From positions 129,459,050-129,523,049 of the forward strand of contig OX421961.1 in the NCBI GenBank assembly GCA_949128115.1: DNA of 64,000 bases, written 5' to 3'. This DNA is from Anaspis maculata. Its lineage: Eukaryota; Arthropoda; Insecta; Coleoptera; Scraptiidae. A program made the position numbers and the translations under genes. The notes below the pieces were generated by a model. The model was not told the origin of the DNA and made no database searches. It worked only from the letters and a program-made list of their open reading frames with translations. Below are positions 22,746 through 34,320 of this stretch, in pieces; the first letter of the stretch is position 1, and each line of letters begins with the position of its first letter.

Positions 22746-23214
22746 CTGACTCATCAGCAGCACCAAATATGGGCACACTTTTGGACAGAATACCTGGAAC
22801 GGCCTGTTCACGGCTTTTTCGGTGTACTTAACTGATCCACAGTTAAGTTGACGCCACCAAAAAAATGGCTTGAATTTGACGGCCAATAACTTTCGATTGC
22901 CGGAAGTGATTTCCATTCTGTTTGTTGCGTTTACTAGCTCAATTCATCCCCAACAGATCCTGTAATAGTGAATATCAAGAAACTGCATGTAACATTTATA
23001 CAGGGTGATATGTAAAAAAGTGAAAAATTGCGACAACTTCATCGAACCTCCATTTGCAAAAAAAAAATCAAATTGCAATGTGAAAATCATGAAGTGTGAT
23101 GCATCGTTCCAAAACTCTTTTGGAATCATCGAGATTGGAGGTCTTAGGTAGGTACACAGAAGATATAAATTTTTATATGAAATGTTACAGATTTGCCCTA
23201 TTTTCTCATAAGAT
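22746..23214. other. Unassigned, with one CAGGGTG end at about 22999
   Basis: ATACAGGGTGATATGTAAA at 22996 looks like a left end of the TA-CAGGGTG class. No matching right end was found nearby; GATAGGGTGATTTTTTT at about 24511 is in the same orientation, not inverted. Confidence 0.4.
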
Positions 23215-24450
23215 TCAGTCACTTCTCACTTCTAATGATTGGGTGGTTAACATTGAACACGATTGTTCCTACAACCGTTCCGGATAACTTGAATTTGAAA
23301 TCAACCCGGAAATTTGGTGTGGGGCCAGGCAGGGGGCACTTTTGAAAACGCTAGTTATTGTCTGTTTTTGGGACGTTGAATTTCATCAATATTTCAGATG
23401 TCGAACATCTTTTTTGCAAGTCTAAACCCCTGAATATGGTAGAACTTCATTTTCCGTGAAAGGGGGAGCCCCTGGAAGTTTACTTGTTGTGCTTGAGCTG
23501 ATGTGCCTGAGCTTTACCCCTGATTGCGTTTTTCTGGTCATACTGGGCTACAAAGATGATGAAAAATGTGTGTTGCTACAGTAACGCCGAAAACCTAAAG
23601 GTGGGTTCAGTCAGCTTGGTTTTAGTTTTAGTCGTAGTCGTTGTCGTAAATTTGAAAGTAGAAAGCACGCGTCATATGCGCGGCGTTCATACAGAGTTTT
23701 AGTTTTAATTTTAGTCGTAAGAATTCCGAACTTTGTCGTATGATGCCGACTTGCAGGTTACGTAATTACCGGTATAAGGTATGAGCATGGATGGTGATGG
23801 CAATAGGTTGTATGTATCAATAAAAAAATAGCATAAGCATTTGCTTCGGTTTCAGAGGAGTTGTACTCCTCATAAATGAGCAAATACTTATTTATGCTAA
23901 TTTTTTTACGAGTTTTTATATTAATACTACCCATTATGAACACGGACCGTATGAAGATGAAGGCTCGCGCAGTATCATTCGAGCTCCTATTGGTCAATTC
24001 TTACGACTAAATCTTGCTGTATGAACGCTCTTCTCTGTTACGACAACGACTAAAACTAAAACAGCGACTAAATAAGCTGACTGAACGCACCTTATATCTA
24101 TGACATTGTTCATAGTGACACGTCAAGTGAACGTCAAGAAAAACGCAATCAGGGGTGAAGCTCAGGCATAGCAAGCACAACAAGTAAACTTCCAGGGGGC
24201 TCTCTCTTTCACGGAAAATGAAGTTCTACCGTATTCAGGGGTTTAGACTTGCAAAAAGCATGTTTCACATCTGAAATATTGACGAGCTTCAACGTGCCAA
24301 GAAACAGACAGAGACTAGCTTTTCAAAAAGTGCCTCCTGCCTGGCCCCACACCAAATTTTCGGGTTGTTTTTAAATTGAAGTTATCCGGAACGGTTGTAG
24401 GAACAATCGTGCCCAATGTGAACCACCCATTCATTGGAAGTTATCACGAA
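23215..24450. repeat. Inverted-repeat element P5
   Basis: Arms 23225-23545 and 24130-24450 are inverted copies: GGTGTGGGGCCAGGCAGG against CCTGGCCCCACACC, and GGAGCCCCTGGAAGTTTAC against its complement. The spacer is asymmetric and holds a separate MITE. Ends lack a clear TA. Non-coding. Confidence 0.8.
23597..24094. mobile_element. MITE nested in the P5 spacer
   Basis: The ends AAGGTGGGTTCAGTCAGCTT and AAGCTGACTGAACGCACCTT are inverted; internal TTTTAGTTTTAGTCGTAGTC pairs with its complement near 24045. Repeated TTTAGTCGT motifs sit near each end. Superfamily not assigned; borders have TA/TTA. Confidence 0.75.
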
Positions 24451-25034
24451 AATTCAGATTTCATTTAGGGAATTAAAACTTTATTTCATAAACATAAACT
24501 TCAACTCGACAAGATAGGGTGATTTTTTTGGGATCTCCGACTTTATCTGAGAATACAGACTGAATAATGTTACGATATTTCGCGTACGGGTTCGAATATA
24601 ATTGAGACGTTTGTTTTTAAACAGCACACTGTTTACTTCGGCGTACTACTACAATAAATGCCAACAATTATCCACTTGGAATTATTTCGCAGGTACTTCT
24701 CTTGTTATCGCACTTGTTCGCTATCCAATTCACTACTGCCGCGAGCTCCCGGCTGACGCCTCATATAAGGCCTCCGAATAATGTTCCCGAACTTTCTGTC
24801 TGCTTCCAGCAAATTCCATGAGGGTCTGGCATATGCGGTTTCTAGATCATTCCTGAATAATCGCACACGTTACCCGTATGCTTTCCATGCGTTCTGGTAT
24901 CTGCGCCTCCGCCAAAGTGGACTGATGTGCCTTGATCGAACGTTCAAGTCTCCATTGGGTTCACATACAAGAACGCTCTGGAATGCACGAGATCGCTCCA
25001 GACTTCTACACTGCGATCTAATGGTGGAAAGATC
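24451..25034. other. Unassigned DNA
   Basis: An open frame 24781-25077 has no known motif and partly overlaps the arm of P6. No other feature. Confidence 0.35.
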
Positions 25035-25216
25035 GAGAAACATCGAGTGTGATCGTTTTTTGAAGTGGTTCGCCTAAAAAATTGTCCTACTTTGATAGTT
25101 TGTAACTTTTGAATGGATGGACGTATTTGGTTAGGTTTCTTTTTGTCATAAAGGGCGTTCCTTTGACAACAAGTTTGCTCAACTGCATTCATTTGTAATT
25201 ATTGATAGTGACTTTA

Positions 25217-25287
25217 CAGGGTGATTTGTAAAGATATAATTTTTATATCGATTAAACTGATGTATATGAGGTAAATGGGTCACCCTG
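25217..25287. repeat. 71 bp mini-element, left arm
   Basis: Begins CAGGGTGATTTG, ends GGGTCACCCTG, with TA at both sides (25215-25216, 25288-25289). It has two complete facing ends in 71 bp. The right arm has its inverted copy of identical length. Confidence 0.65.
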
Positions 25288-25491
25288 TATATTTCATTTC
25301 GAAGTCATCATAGAGCCTTATGTCTTAGCGCTGCATATTTTTTTGGATTCTGGTCTAACTCACTAGGCTTTGAAGATATCAATTTTTAATTCACGTCATG
25401 TCTATTTACGTGAAAAAATCGAGATATCTTTGGGAGTAATAATGTTCTGACATTTATGTAAATTGAATTGTTCGTAAAAATCCCGCGTCTA

Positions 25492-25870
25492 CAAAGTGCA
25501 ATTCTTCAAGAAATAATCGAAATGGTTTCGGCTGGTGTCTCTCGTAGGGAAGTAGCACGACGCTCCAATATTGCATACAGTATATAGTCAATCGCGCTTC
25601 GAGACTACGTAGTGAATGAATTTTTCCAACGTGAGAATATCACCAGAATGGAATGACCGGCGCTTTCACCGGACCTCAGTCCAATAGGAACCGCGTGGGA
25701 TGCGCTCCAAAGAAGAATGTTAGACCGCGAAATTGAACCTCATGGAAATGAAGAGCTGAGAAATGTTCTTCAACAAGCAAGAATGGGAAGCCATTCCGGG
25801 TGACCATTTATCAATAATGTTATCAGAAGTATGCCACGAAGATGTCAGGACGTGATGAGGAGTGGAGTTG
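25492..25870 (+). pseudogene. Tc1 transposase relic, internally deleted
   Basis: 25492-25586 reads LQEIIEMVSAGVSRREVARR, the first helix-turn-helix. 25613-25870 reads ENITRMEW(stop)PALSPDLSPI, then AWDALQRRMLDRE and SMPRRCQDVM, the C-terminal catalytic block. The glutamate expected after SPDLSPI is Gly. The first two catalytic Asps are deleted. Two stops replace Trp or similar codons. Confidence 0.85.
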
Positions 25871-26094
25871 GCCCTACCTGTTTTGGATTATCTTCATTTT
25901 TCATTCACAAATATTGGTTACTTATTGTTATGCCTTGAAAAATTAGAACAAAACTTTTTGACGTTCTCGTATTTTTCTGTACTTATTATGGTAAAAAAAT
26001 TATATATTTTCACACAAATGAGGTAAGACCAAAATCCAAAAAAGTCTGCAGTGCTAAGACATGAGGCACTATGGTGACCTTAAAATAAAATATA

Positions 26095-26165
26095 CAGGAT
26101 GACCCATTCATCTCATGCACATCAATGAATTTGATATAAAAATCATAGCATTTTAAATCACCCTG
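26095..26165. repeat. 71 bp mini-element, right arm
   Basis: Inverted copy of 25217-25287: starts CAGGATGACCCATT, ends AAATCACCCTG, TA at 26093-26094 and 26166-26167. Together the pair brackets the Tc1 remnant. Confidence 0.65.
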
Positions 26166-26353
26166 TAAAATCACAATCAATAATGGCAAATAATTGCAAT
26201 TATGCAGACTTGCTGCCGAAGAAACGCCCTTTCTGACAAAAAAAAATCAACACGATACATTCATCCACTCAAATGTTACAACCTATCAAAGTGGGGACAA
26301 TTTTTTAGGCGAACCACTTCAAAAAACGATCAGTGTAGAAAGCTTTCGAACTA

Positions 26354-27099
26354 TTCGCGATTTAAATTAATTTTTCCCGCCACAAAATGGCCGCGAAAGG
26401 CGGAATTCAACTGACAGCTCGAGGTGACATGAGATGTCACACGCACAGCTCACAACCCCACTTTTTTTGTATCAATCACCGACCACTCAGTGTCTTCTGT
26501 TTACTCCAGTTTACTCTTTGCTTGGCTTCCTAGTGTGGTCCGAGTTAGAGATAGTGCGTCTGTTTGTTGTATTCCAGTTTTGCGAGTAAATTTAAAGTGA
26601 TTGTTGTGTTGTGTAAAACGAATCAGCACATCGTCCGGGACCTGTGCGAACCCTTTTGAAGTTCCGGGGAGTTCAAATCCAGAAGGTGCTTCATGGACAT
26701 TTAGGAGCTGGTTTCATTCGGGTACAGTTTGTTGATCCCAGTCTTCTTTCCATTTCTCTTGTCCACCAAAGTTTCCTCGTTCACGTTCTGTGACTAACGA
26801 TGGGATACAGTAATACTACTAAACACAACAATCACTTTAAATTTACTCGCAAAACTCGAATACAGCAAACAGACGCACTATCTCTAACTGGGACCACACT
26901 AGGAAGCCAAGCAAGGAGTAAACTGGAGTAAACAGAAAACACTGAGTGGTGGGTGACAGACTGACAGAGGTGGGTGATTGATACAATAACAGTGGGGTTG
27001 TGAGTTGTGAGTATGACATCTCATGTCACCTCGAGCTGTCAGTTGAATTTCGCCTTTCGCGGCCATTTTGTGGCGGGAAAAATTAATTTAAATCGCGAA
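26354..27099. mobile_element. Palindromic element P7
   Basis: The ends TTCGCGATTTAAATTAATTT and AAATTAATTTAAATCGCGAA are inverted with TA outside (26352-26353, 27100-27101). Arms of about 265 bp include CCCGCCACAAAATGGCCGCG and its complement. The 200 bp centre is unpaired. Unlike P1-P6 it lacks the CAGGGTG end. Confidence 0.85.
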
Positions 27100-27104
27100 T
27101 ACCT

Positions 27105-27480
27105 TAGGAATTGACAAAAATTTTCACATTCATTTCGGAAAATGAGACCCAACCAGAAACCTCTTACATGATTCCAAAAATCCTAACTTAATCTTGAGGA
27201 TTCAGAATCAAACAGAAATTCTGAAACTAGCTCGCGAATTCCGACTTCACTCCGTAACTCGGACTTGCGATTCGTATATTGTGCCTTCATCTCGGAAATT
27301 CGGACAAGCTTGAATCATTCAATCAAATCCACACTCAACTTTATCTCGGAAATTCACCAGTGATTTTGGGAATACAGAGAGAAATTATCTCGGGAATTCC
27401 TATTTAACTCGGAAATTCTGACTTTGTTTCGTGATGAGTCGTGACTATAGTGCTTTAAACTTCAGAGAATCTGAGATGTC
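27105..27480. repeat. Short block of the CTCGGAAATTC-type degenerate repeat
   Basis: ATCTCGGAAATTC, AACTCGGAAATTCTGAC and similar phrases recur every 20-30 bp. Same repeat as 44700-46255 and 48100-64000 but without the higher-order unit. Confidence 0.75.
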
Positions 27481-27789
27481 TACTTTTCTTAGAGAGTTTC
27501 GTTAAATTCAATCATTGTGTCGTTCGATTTATGAATGTTATGACAAAAATTGCACTAAATTTATCAACTTTTTGAAAATGAATGGTCACTGGAATCTCCG
27601 GTGTGATTTTTAAAACAAAAATCGGAAAATTCGCAACTTCGAACTTGAATATCAGTTTAGTCCGGATGCTAGTTGAAAGTACCTTGCATTTTTTGATGAG
27701 AAAATGCCACTCGATGGAAATGTTCTTTGCATCGAACTCTTTCGATCCAGAAAGGTAGCCATCAGCGCCATCCATGCCGGCGGCGTATA

Positions 27790-29699
27790 CAGGGTGATAC
27801 AGAAAAAAAAAGTTAAAAAATTATATTCAATTACCCGAAACATGTGGAGACGTGCTACTTACCACATACATTACCTATTTTATGCTTATGAAGTCACAGC
27901 AAACTGTTTTTGATTACCTAGAACCGTCTTTAGAATGTAGGGGAAGACCAGAAAAAAAAAGACAAGAACGCTCTTTTTCCCATAAATAAGTAATTCTTCG
28001 AGATATTGACACAATACTTGGTATTTCTACATAAAGTTATGTTAGAAATGATATAAGCTTGGTAACCAATTTCTGAGCCAACTATTCCCAGAAATACGAT
28101 TGTCAACTTTTCTTTCCTCTTGAGCACCATCTTGAATCTGCCCTGTGAGGCATCGTTGAAAAAGTGATTGGTTATTATAATAATGGTAACATGAAATCAT
28201 TGCATCGCAAAAACAACCTCCTCATCATAATTTAGTGACCTCTTCGGCGGGAAAGAATTGTCATTCACGTATTTTTTGGCTCTTCAAAGCTTTAGTGCCC
28301 ATGATGGCATTTGCAACATCTGGAATGGTGAAATATGTTAAACATTATAAATCTTAATGTACTTTGAGGTAGCCTATCAATTTTCACTATTATCAATTGA
28401 GAGGTTTGTTCTTGAAAGCTGTTTGAACAAAATTTGTGTCGTCATTTCATGAAAAATACAAAATATTGGGACTCTCACCCTTACTTGATCTCTCACTGAG
28501 GATAACCTGAAACCGAAAGTCCCCGAATTTTTCATGATAATGGTTCAGTGGGAAGCGCTCTTCAATGTTTATTTATCAAAAATTGCATAGTTGCGTTCAG
28601 ATTCTAGACAGAGAGCGACAAAGAAGTTCAAGCAGTAAAAAAAGACGTAAATTACAGTCGAGAAAAAACTAGTCCAGAGCTAGACTGAAAGCTGTCTGGA
28701 GACCTTGCTTTTTATAACAGAAATGTGCAATTCGGTACACTGTTAGAGCCTCAAGTTAGTAATGTTTCAAGCTTTTCACTCACGCTTGAGCGTCTTACAG
28801 AACCTGTGTATTGCGGGAAACCTATCTAAAAAGGACATTTCCGGGATTTCTCCGTTGCATTGAAAGTTGTGTCTTTTTTTACTGCATGAACTTCTTTGTC
28901 GCTCTCTGTCTGGAATCTGAACGCAACTATGCAGATTTTGACAACTACACGTTGAAGAGCAGTTCTCAGTGAACCATTAGCATAAAAATTTTGGAGACTT
29001 TCTGTTTCAGGCTTTCCTCAACGAGGCATCAAATAAGGGTGAAAGATCCAATATTTTGCATTTTCCATAAAAAAATCAAACAAATTTTGTTCAAACAGCT
29101 TTCAAGAACAAACCTTTTGATTGATGATTGCAAAACTTGGTAGGCTACCTCAAAGTACATCAAGGCTCATAATGCGTAACATATTTTATCATTCCAGATG
29201 TTGCAAATGCCATCATGGGCACTAAAGCTTTGAAGAGCCAGAAAATACGTGAATGGCAATTCTTTCCCGCCGAAGAGGTCACTAAATTATAATGAGGAGG
29301 TTGTTTTTACAATGCAATGATTACATATTACCATTATTATGATAACCAATCACTTTTTCAACGATGCCTCACAGGGCAGATTCAAGATGGTGCTCAAGAG
29401 GGAAAAAAAGTTGACAATCGTATTTCTGGAAATAGTTGGCTTAGGAATTGGCTACCCAGCTCATATCATTTCTAACATTACTTTTTGTAGAAATACCAAA
29501 TATTGTGTCAATATCTCGAAGAATCATTTATTTATGGAGAAAAGTTTTTTTGTTTTTTTTTTCTGTTTTTCCCCTACATTTCATAGACGGTTTAAGGTGA
29601 TCAAGAACGGTTTGCTGTGACTTCATGAGCATAAAACAGTTGATGTATGTGGTGAATTACTGGTCTCCACATGCTTCGGTTGATTGATTTCTGACCCTA
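27790..29699. mobile_element. Palindromic element P8
   Basis: Left end TA-CAGGGTGATACAG; right end decayed (GACCCTATA near 29694). Arms of ~850 bp: CTGCCCTGTGAGGCATCGTTG at ~28139 mirrors CAACGATGCCTCACAGGGCAG at ~29358 except for trimming, and GACAGAGAGCGACAAAGAAG mirrors CTTCTTTGTCGCTCTC. The spacer is 28655-28855. It is a diverged relative of the inner element at 41917-42459. Non-coding. Confidence 0.8.
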
Positions 29700-30871
29700 T
29701 AGCATTATCATTTTGGCCTGGTATACCTGATCTCTTATTTTCATGCACCAACAGATTTCACTGATGGAAGTTTTCAGGGTTATACGATAGACTGTGACTT
29801 CCCTATACTGTCAAGCTTCTGTCAAGCTGCCGAATTTCATTTCGTGATTTCGCCATGTTGCCGCTTTATTTCATTGACAGATAGAGTCGCACTTTAATTA
29901 TGTTTTGTAAAATACCTATCTACTGAAATTTGGTTCACCGTACTTTGAAATTGAAGTCAAATGATCTGCGTCTACCGTTTGGTAAACTTGTTTCATTTTA
30001 TAAAGGTCTAGTAATTGTTGGCGTGGTGCCTTGCCCTGCCGACCTGTCTTTTCCGGTGCGCAGTATGACGTCATAATCAGCCCACAAAATTTACGATAAC
30101 TTCGTATCGGCTTGGAATTTTTCGATGCGATTTTGACTAAAAATCAACTAAAGCCATCCCGCAGCTATATCAATTTTAAAATTGACACAAAATTTCACCC
30201 ACGGTTCCCTTTTAAATTGAGAGAAAACTCAAATTTCTTGTAAATTTTGACACTACTTTGACAAATGTCAAGCTAGATACATAAACTGTAAAACTTATAT
30301 TTTTGATTATGTATTACTTTGCGCGTTATGTGTCCACGAAACGATTACGAAAAAGTCCTTAGCGTTTAGTATAATGTGACTTGAAAGGGAGATATCAAAA
30401 CGACTGCAACTCCAGCCCTTGAAATCAGGTTAACTGGCGATTCTAAGCGTGAGAACTGTGAGCTTTTTTCATTCAATGGACTTCATTTGATTCAATTACT
30501 CACTTTACAACGAAAAGTGTATCTACTAAATTCATCAACTTTAACAAATAAATGGTCGCTTCAAGATATAATTGCCATGAATCTCGTAGGTATTCACCGA
30601 GGTGGGTTCCGCCCACATCTTTCCCGTAGTTTTCCCAGTCGTGCGACGATAAAGTGCATATTTTTCACGTTAATTTGAAATTTCTGTAACATTTGACCCT
30701 CGGTGTGTGTTGACACCCAACTACAACATCTGAACGGGCACGGCGCAACGGTCCGGTGTCCGTACAATGGGCCTGGTACTCTCGGGTATACCTATACCAG
30801 TGACAGTGATTGTTACAAATGGTTCCGATTAAACATAATTATCCGCAGGTCGTAATCAGATAATTGTACTT
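29700..30871. other. Unassigned DNA
   Basis: No repeat structure or protein motif recognised. Mildly GC-richer from about 30700, leading to the candidate exon. Confidence 0.35.
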
Positions 30872-30931
30872 ATGCCAAGGCAAAAACCAGCGGCGGAGGT
30901 GAAAGCAATTTCTTCGAAAAATGCCACTGGA
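30872..30931 (+). CDS. Possible short first coding exon
   Basis: ATG followed by 20 codons (MPRQKPAAEVKAISSKNATG) and then GGA-GTAAGT, a strong splice donor in phase 0. The surrounding DNA has no transposon signature. The product is not recognised; basic start and low complexity fit an N-terminus. A chance ATG before a chance donor is quite possible. Confidence 0.25.
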
Positions 30932-32307
30932 GTAAGTATTATATACCTATACGTACTCATGCATTATTACCAGACGCATTTTTCCAAGCCATTTAATCAG
31001 TATCATAGAGCGAAATTCATAATAGCATCTTCTATCGAGATTCCTAATAACATCTCCCGGCGTAATTTCTAATAACATCTTCGAAAAGTTCAAGTCGAAG
31101 CCGGGACCTACCGTGAAGATTGCGCAACAGCATATCGCGGTGATTACCTTGATTTTCAACGATTTACGATTTTTAATTTGCCTGATTGAGATAACCCGTA
31201 CCTACCACGATTCAGCTCACGCAAGCCATCCTGCCGATGGTGCCTCCCTAAAACTTCTTTTGCTCTCGGCTCGCAGCCTCCGCATTATGCGCGTTGCTTG
31301 ATTGCTTTTTGTTATGCGGATGCTAATTAATGTTGATAACTTGCATCATTAATTTTGCCGAGTGCGTGTCTCCTTGTTTTTTTTATACATCAGGTACGTG
31401 TTTGTACAGACTCTCGAGCCGCGCGCCTCATCCGAGTATAGGCTCACGAAGCCTTAATGCATCATACAAATTGCTCCTTACGTCTAATAGCGGTTAGAGA
31501 TGTTTTATTGATTGTAAACGCGAGGAGGCAAGTCGTAAATCCACCTGCTTTTCAAATATGAAGTGCGAGCTGAAGTGTATAAATTCTCGAGAAAAACAGC
31601 GTTTCGAAAGCCGTCGCATGCACACGCATTTTATTGTCAACACCCACCCGGCAGCGGCCAATGCGTGTATCGTGCAGAGACCATCAGCGCATACTAATTG
31701 ATATTTTATGCATAAAAGCTTAATTTTGAGAAGACACTGGGATATAATATCGAAAGGCTTGCGTCGATTGAAGCCAGAGATAAGAAGTCGCGGGCAGGAG
31801 TTCTCCGAAAAGTATTGTTGCAATATGCAGCCACATGAACTAACTCGAAAATTGGGGGAAATCTTGACGTTTCTAACAAATTATTCTTGATGGCAAACCA
31901 AATTTCTACAAGTAGGTACAAGAAAGCTTTCTCACTCTCCTATTATTCCTATCATGGCCTACCGTTATACCACAACAAGAATCAGAATGCATTACTTAAT
32001 AGGTACGAGTATTGTTTTTTCGCTTCTAGAAATACTTCTTGTACCTATACAGTTTCTTGGCAAAAAGTTGCGCGCAAACTTGAAATAAATATTAAACAAG
32101 ATTTTCACGATATTCGGTGGAGACTCCGACGCGGAGGTGAGCCATAAGCACAGAGACCCTGACCCGAGAATAAACCACAAACCCGTACAATTAGCGGAGG
32201 AGCCGTTCGAAAAGCTTGCCGAATTTAAAAAAACGGAACGGGCTGGACTCATCACACAAAATCGACCAAAAGGAATTCTAAAGCTCTCTAGGTTTGGAAA
32301 CTGATTA
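30932..32307. other. Unassigned, probably host intronic or intergenic DNA
   Basis: Few repeats; balanced composition at 31200-31700 and 32100-32250. No ORF with known motifs. Could contain conserved non-coding sequence, which cannot be judged from one genome. Confidence 0.4.
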
Positions 32308-33059
32308 TCAATAGTAACATAACAAGTGCTTAGTATTTTTTCAGTTGAACTGTTTCAACTCGAAAACAGCTGTCAATCACGAGGGAAAAATAGACCGTCA
32401 ATGGATTTTGTCCAAGATGATATCTGGTCTACTTTTCGAGTGATTGATAGTTTGTTTAAGGACGGAGTTGAATTGGTAAAATGAGGCGTTGCGGAATCAA
32501 TCCGTCTGGGTTTATTCCTTGACAGAAATCTGGCAATCAGATCTTTTTGGAAAGCTAAAATGATGTACTTTGGTTTTGGCCTCTGGATATTTTCAAAATC
32601 AAAAAAAAATCAAGTTTTGAAAAAATAATTTTTGGATTTCGAAAATGTCTATAGGCTCAAACCGAAGTACATCCTTGTAGCTTTCCAAAAAGACCTGAAT
32701 GATAGATTTCTGTCAAGGAATAAACCCAGACGGATTGATTCCGCAACGCCTCATTTTACCAATTTAACTCCGTCCTTAACAAATTTAAAATATTTAACTC
32801 GATTATTACATACAACGCCCTTGATTATTAGACTTACAAGGATATTATTTACTTCTCTGAATCCCACTGTTAATGGCAACAGAATAAAATTGATGTGAAC
32901 AACAAAATCTGACAGCTGTCACTTCGGACTCCTTTTTTGCAATAATCATCAAAATATCACTCGTGCTCGAGATTTTCCCAGACTATTCCACACAACATAC
33001 TTCTGACCAATCAAATACGTTTGAAACCTTCGAGTTGAACCAATGAAATTAGTTTAATA
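32308..33059. repeat. Family Q copy, partial, with 330 bp palindrome inside
   Basis: GATTATCAATAGTAACATAA and CAAGTGCTTAG mirror 34350-34390 (CTTGTTATATTACTATTG). A damaged Q hairpin lies at 32376-32448. 32457-32786 is a separate palindrome (GGACGGAGTTGAATTGGTAA against its complement). 32790-32990 reappears inverted at 63540-63715, confirming a dispersed family. Confidence 0.7.
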
Positions 33060-33468
33060 CTGATTATCGCCCACATACCCAATTCAACCAATCAGAACAA
33101 CCGAATGAGACCCACGTGACTCGGTTTAAGCTATCGATTAATGCACACTAGGAGGTGATTAATGCACACTAGGTGATAGCACCGGATTGAAATATTTTTG
33201 GGCCCACGAATAATATGTAATTGAAACGACTGTATTTATACTTGTTTGGACTGAAATTTTAGTACTGGTGCGTTTAAAGGGTCTTCCACTTACTAAAATA
33301 CAATTTTACAACCTATTAGACTTCGTTTCAGTATTGTTTCCAGCAACGAGGCCCCTTCCTTGATCCGCGACTGTGCACTCTCCTTTTATGCGCTGTCAAC
33401 AGCTGTTAGTGACATTTAGTTTTTAGCTCTACCAGTCTACCGTCCATGTGAAACTACTCTGTTGTGAA

Positions 33469-33908
33469 CAGAGGCGGCGGGTTTTGTAATTTTGCATGGG
33501 TGCAAAAAATGAAACATACAGGAAAAGCAATGAGGGTAGTGAGCAATAGCGCCGCAGGCGAAAATTTTTCGAGAAAAGTGGGCGTGGTCAACAATTCTTC
33601 GGATATAAAACCATTAGAAATTGAACAAAGACAAGGTAATGACTCAATGCTAATGACTTACTATAGGTCTCATTATTAAAACAGAATAAAATAAAATACT
33701 AAATCAAATAATGAAACCAAGTACCTAGATGCTCATGCAGTAGGTAACGTATTACCTATCATATGTGATTTTCAAAGTGATTAAAAATTCAGGCTTGAAG
33801 AACGTATATTTCAATTTCTTAAGCTTGCATGCATGGGTGCAATGCACCCGTATAATCACTTTGCATGGGTGCATGTGCCCCGATGCACCCTATAAGTCGC
33901 CGCCCCTG
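33469..33908. mobile_element. 440 bp hAT MITE
   Basis: The ends CAGAGGCGGCGGG and GCCGCCCCTG are inverted, flanked by TTGTGAA (33462-33468, 33909-33915); one further base is ambiguous, giving 7 or 8 bp. The duplicate unit at about 34780 has the empty site CTGTTGTGAACTAC. GCATGGGTGCA occurs at 33494, 33831 and 33863, a subterminal repeat typical of hAT transposase binding sites. The open frame 33464-33679 starts outside the element and is not a gene. Confidence 0.9.
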
Positions 33909-34212
33909 TTGTGAACTACAACTCATGGCAAGATAGTTATTATTTAGCCAAGCAGAATTAGCTTGATTTAGTAGTGAGCTTCACAAGTATATTCAGTTAT
34001 TAGAAAGAAGAAAAAATAAACATTTTTACCCTTCTCTTGAATTTGATTTTTTTTCCAACAAGGCATGCTTTGAAACTGACAGTTCTACTATACAATGATA
34101 CATTGGAACTACCATTTATACTGGTAGTCTATTTGGGCGATAATCTGCGAAATTTAACTCGGGCTTTGTGTTTTATTCGAGTTAAATGTTTTAAATTCCT
34201 CAAACAACTACC

Positions 34213-34320
34213 AATCACTCGAAAAGTAGACCCGATATTATCTTGGACAAAATCCCTCGACTACGTCTCGGGATTTTAGTCAGATAATATCGGGTCTACT
34301 TTTTCCTCGTGATTGACAGT
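34213..34320. repeat. Family Q hairpin, type a (unit 1)
   Basis: TAGACCCGATATTATC pairs with GATAATATCGGGTCTA, then AAAATCCC with GGGATTTT, and an apical CGAC-TA-CGTC. Flanked by inverted CACTCG/CTCGTG. Confidence 0.8.

Larger units (their letters stand above)
25217..26165 (+). mobile_element. Tc1-like deletion derivative at the centre of P6
   Basis: The ends CAGGGTGATTTGTAAA and TTTAAATCACCCTG are flanked by TA (25215-25216, 26166-26167). Inverted similarity continues ~130 bp inward. The interior contains the two ends of a Tc1 transposase gene with the middle missing, the usual form of a non-autonomous Tc1 copy. Confidence 0.85.
25035..26325. repeat. Outer palindrome of P6
   Basis: 25035-25214 and 26168-26325 are inverted copies (GAAGTGGTTCGCCTAAAAA against TTTTTAGGCGAACCACTTC). 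With the central element removed the arms meet at AGTGACTT-TA-AAATCAC, so the inserted element occupies the dyad TA. Confidence 0.75.

Noticed and set aside
22996..24520. A larger CAGGGTG element enclosing P5
   Set aside because: The only second GGGTGATTT motif (about 24511) is in direct, not inverted, orientation.
33464..33679. 71-codon ORF starting at the hAT MITE border
   Set aside because: It begins in the target duplication and covers MITE sequence with no transposase motif.
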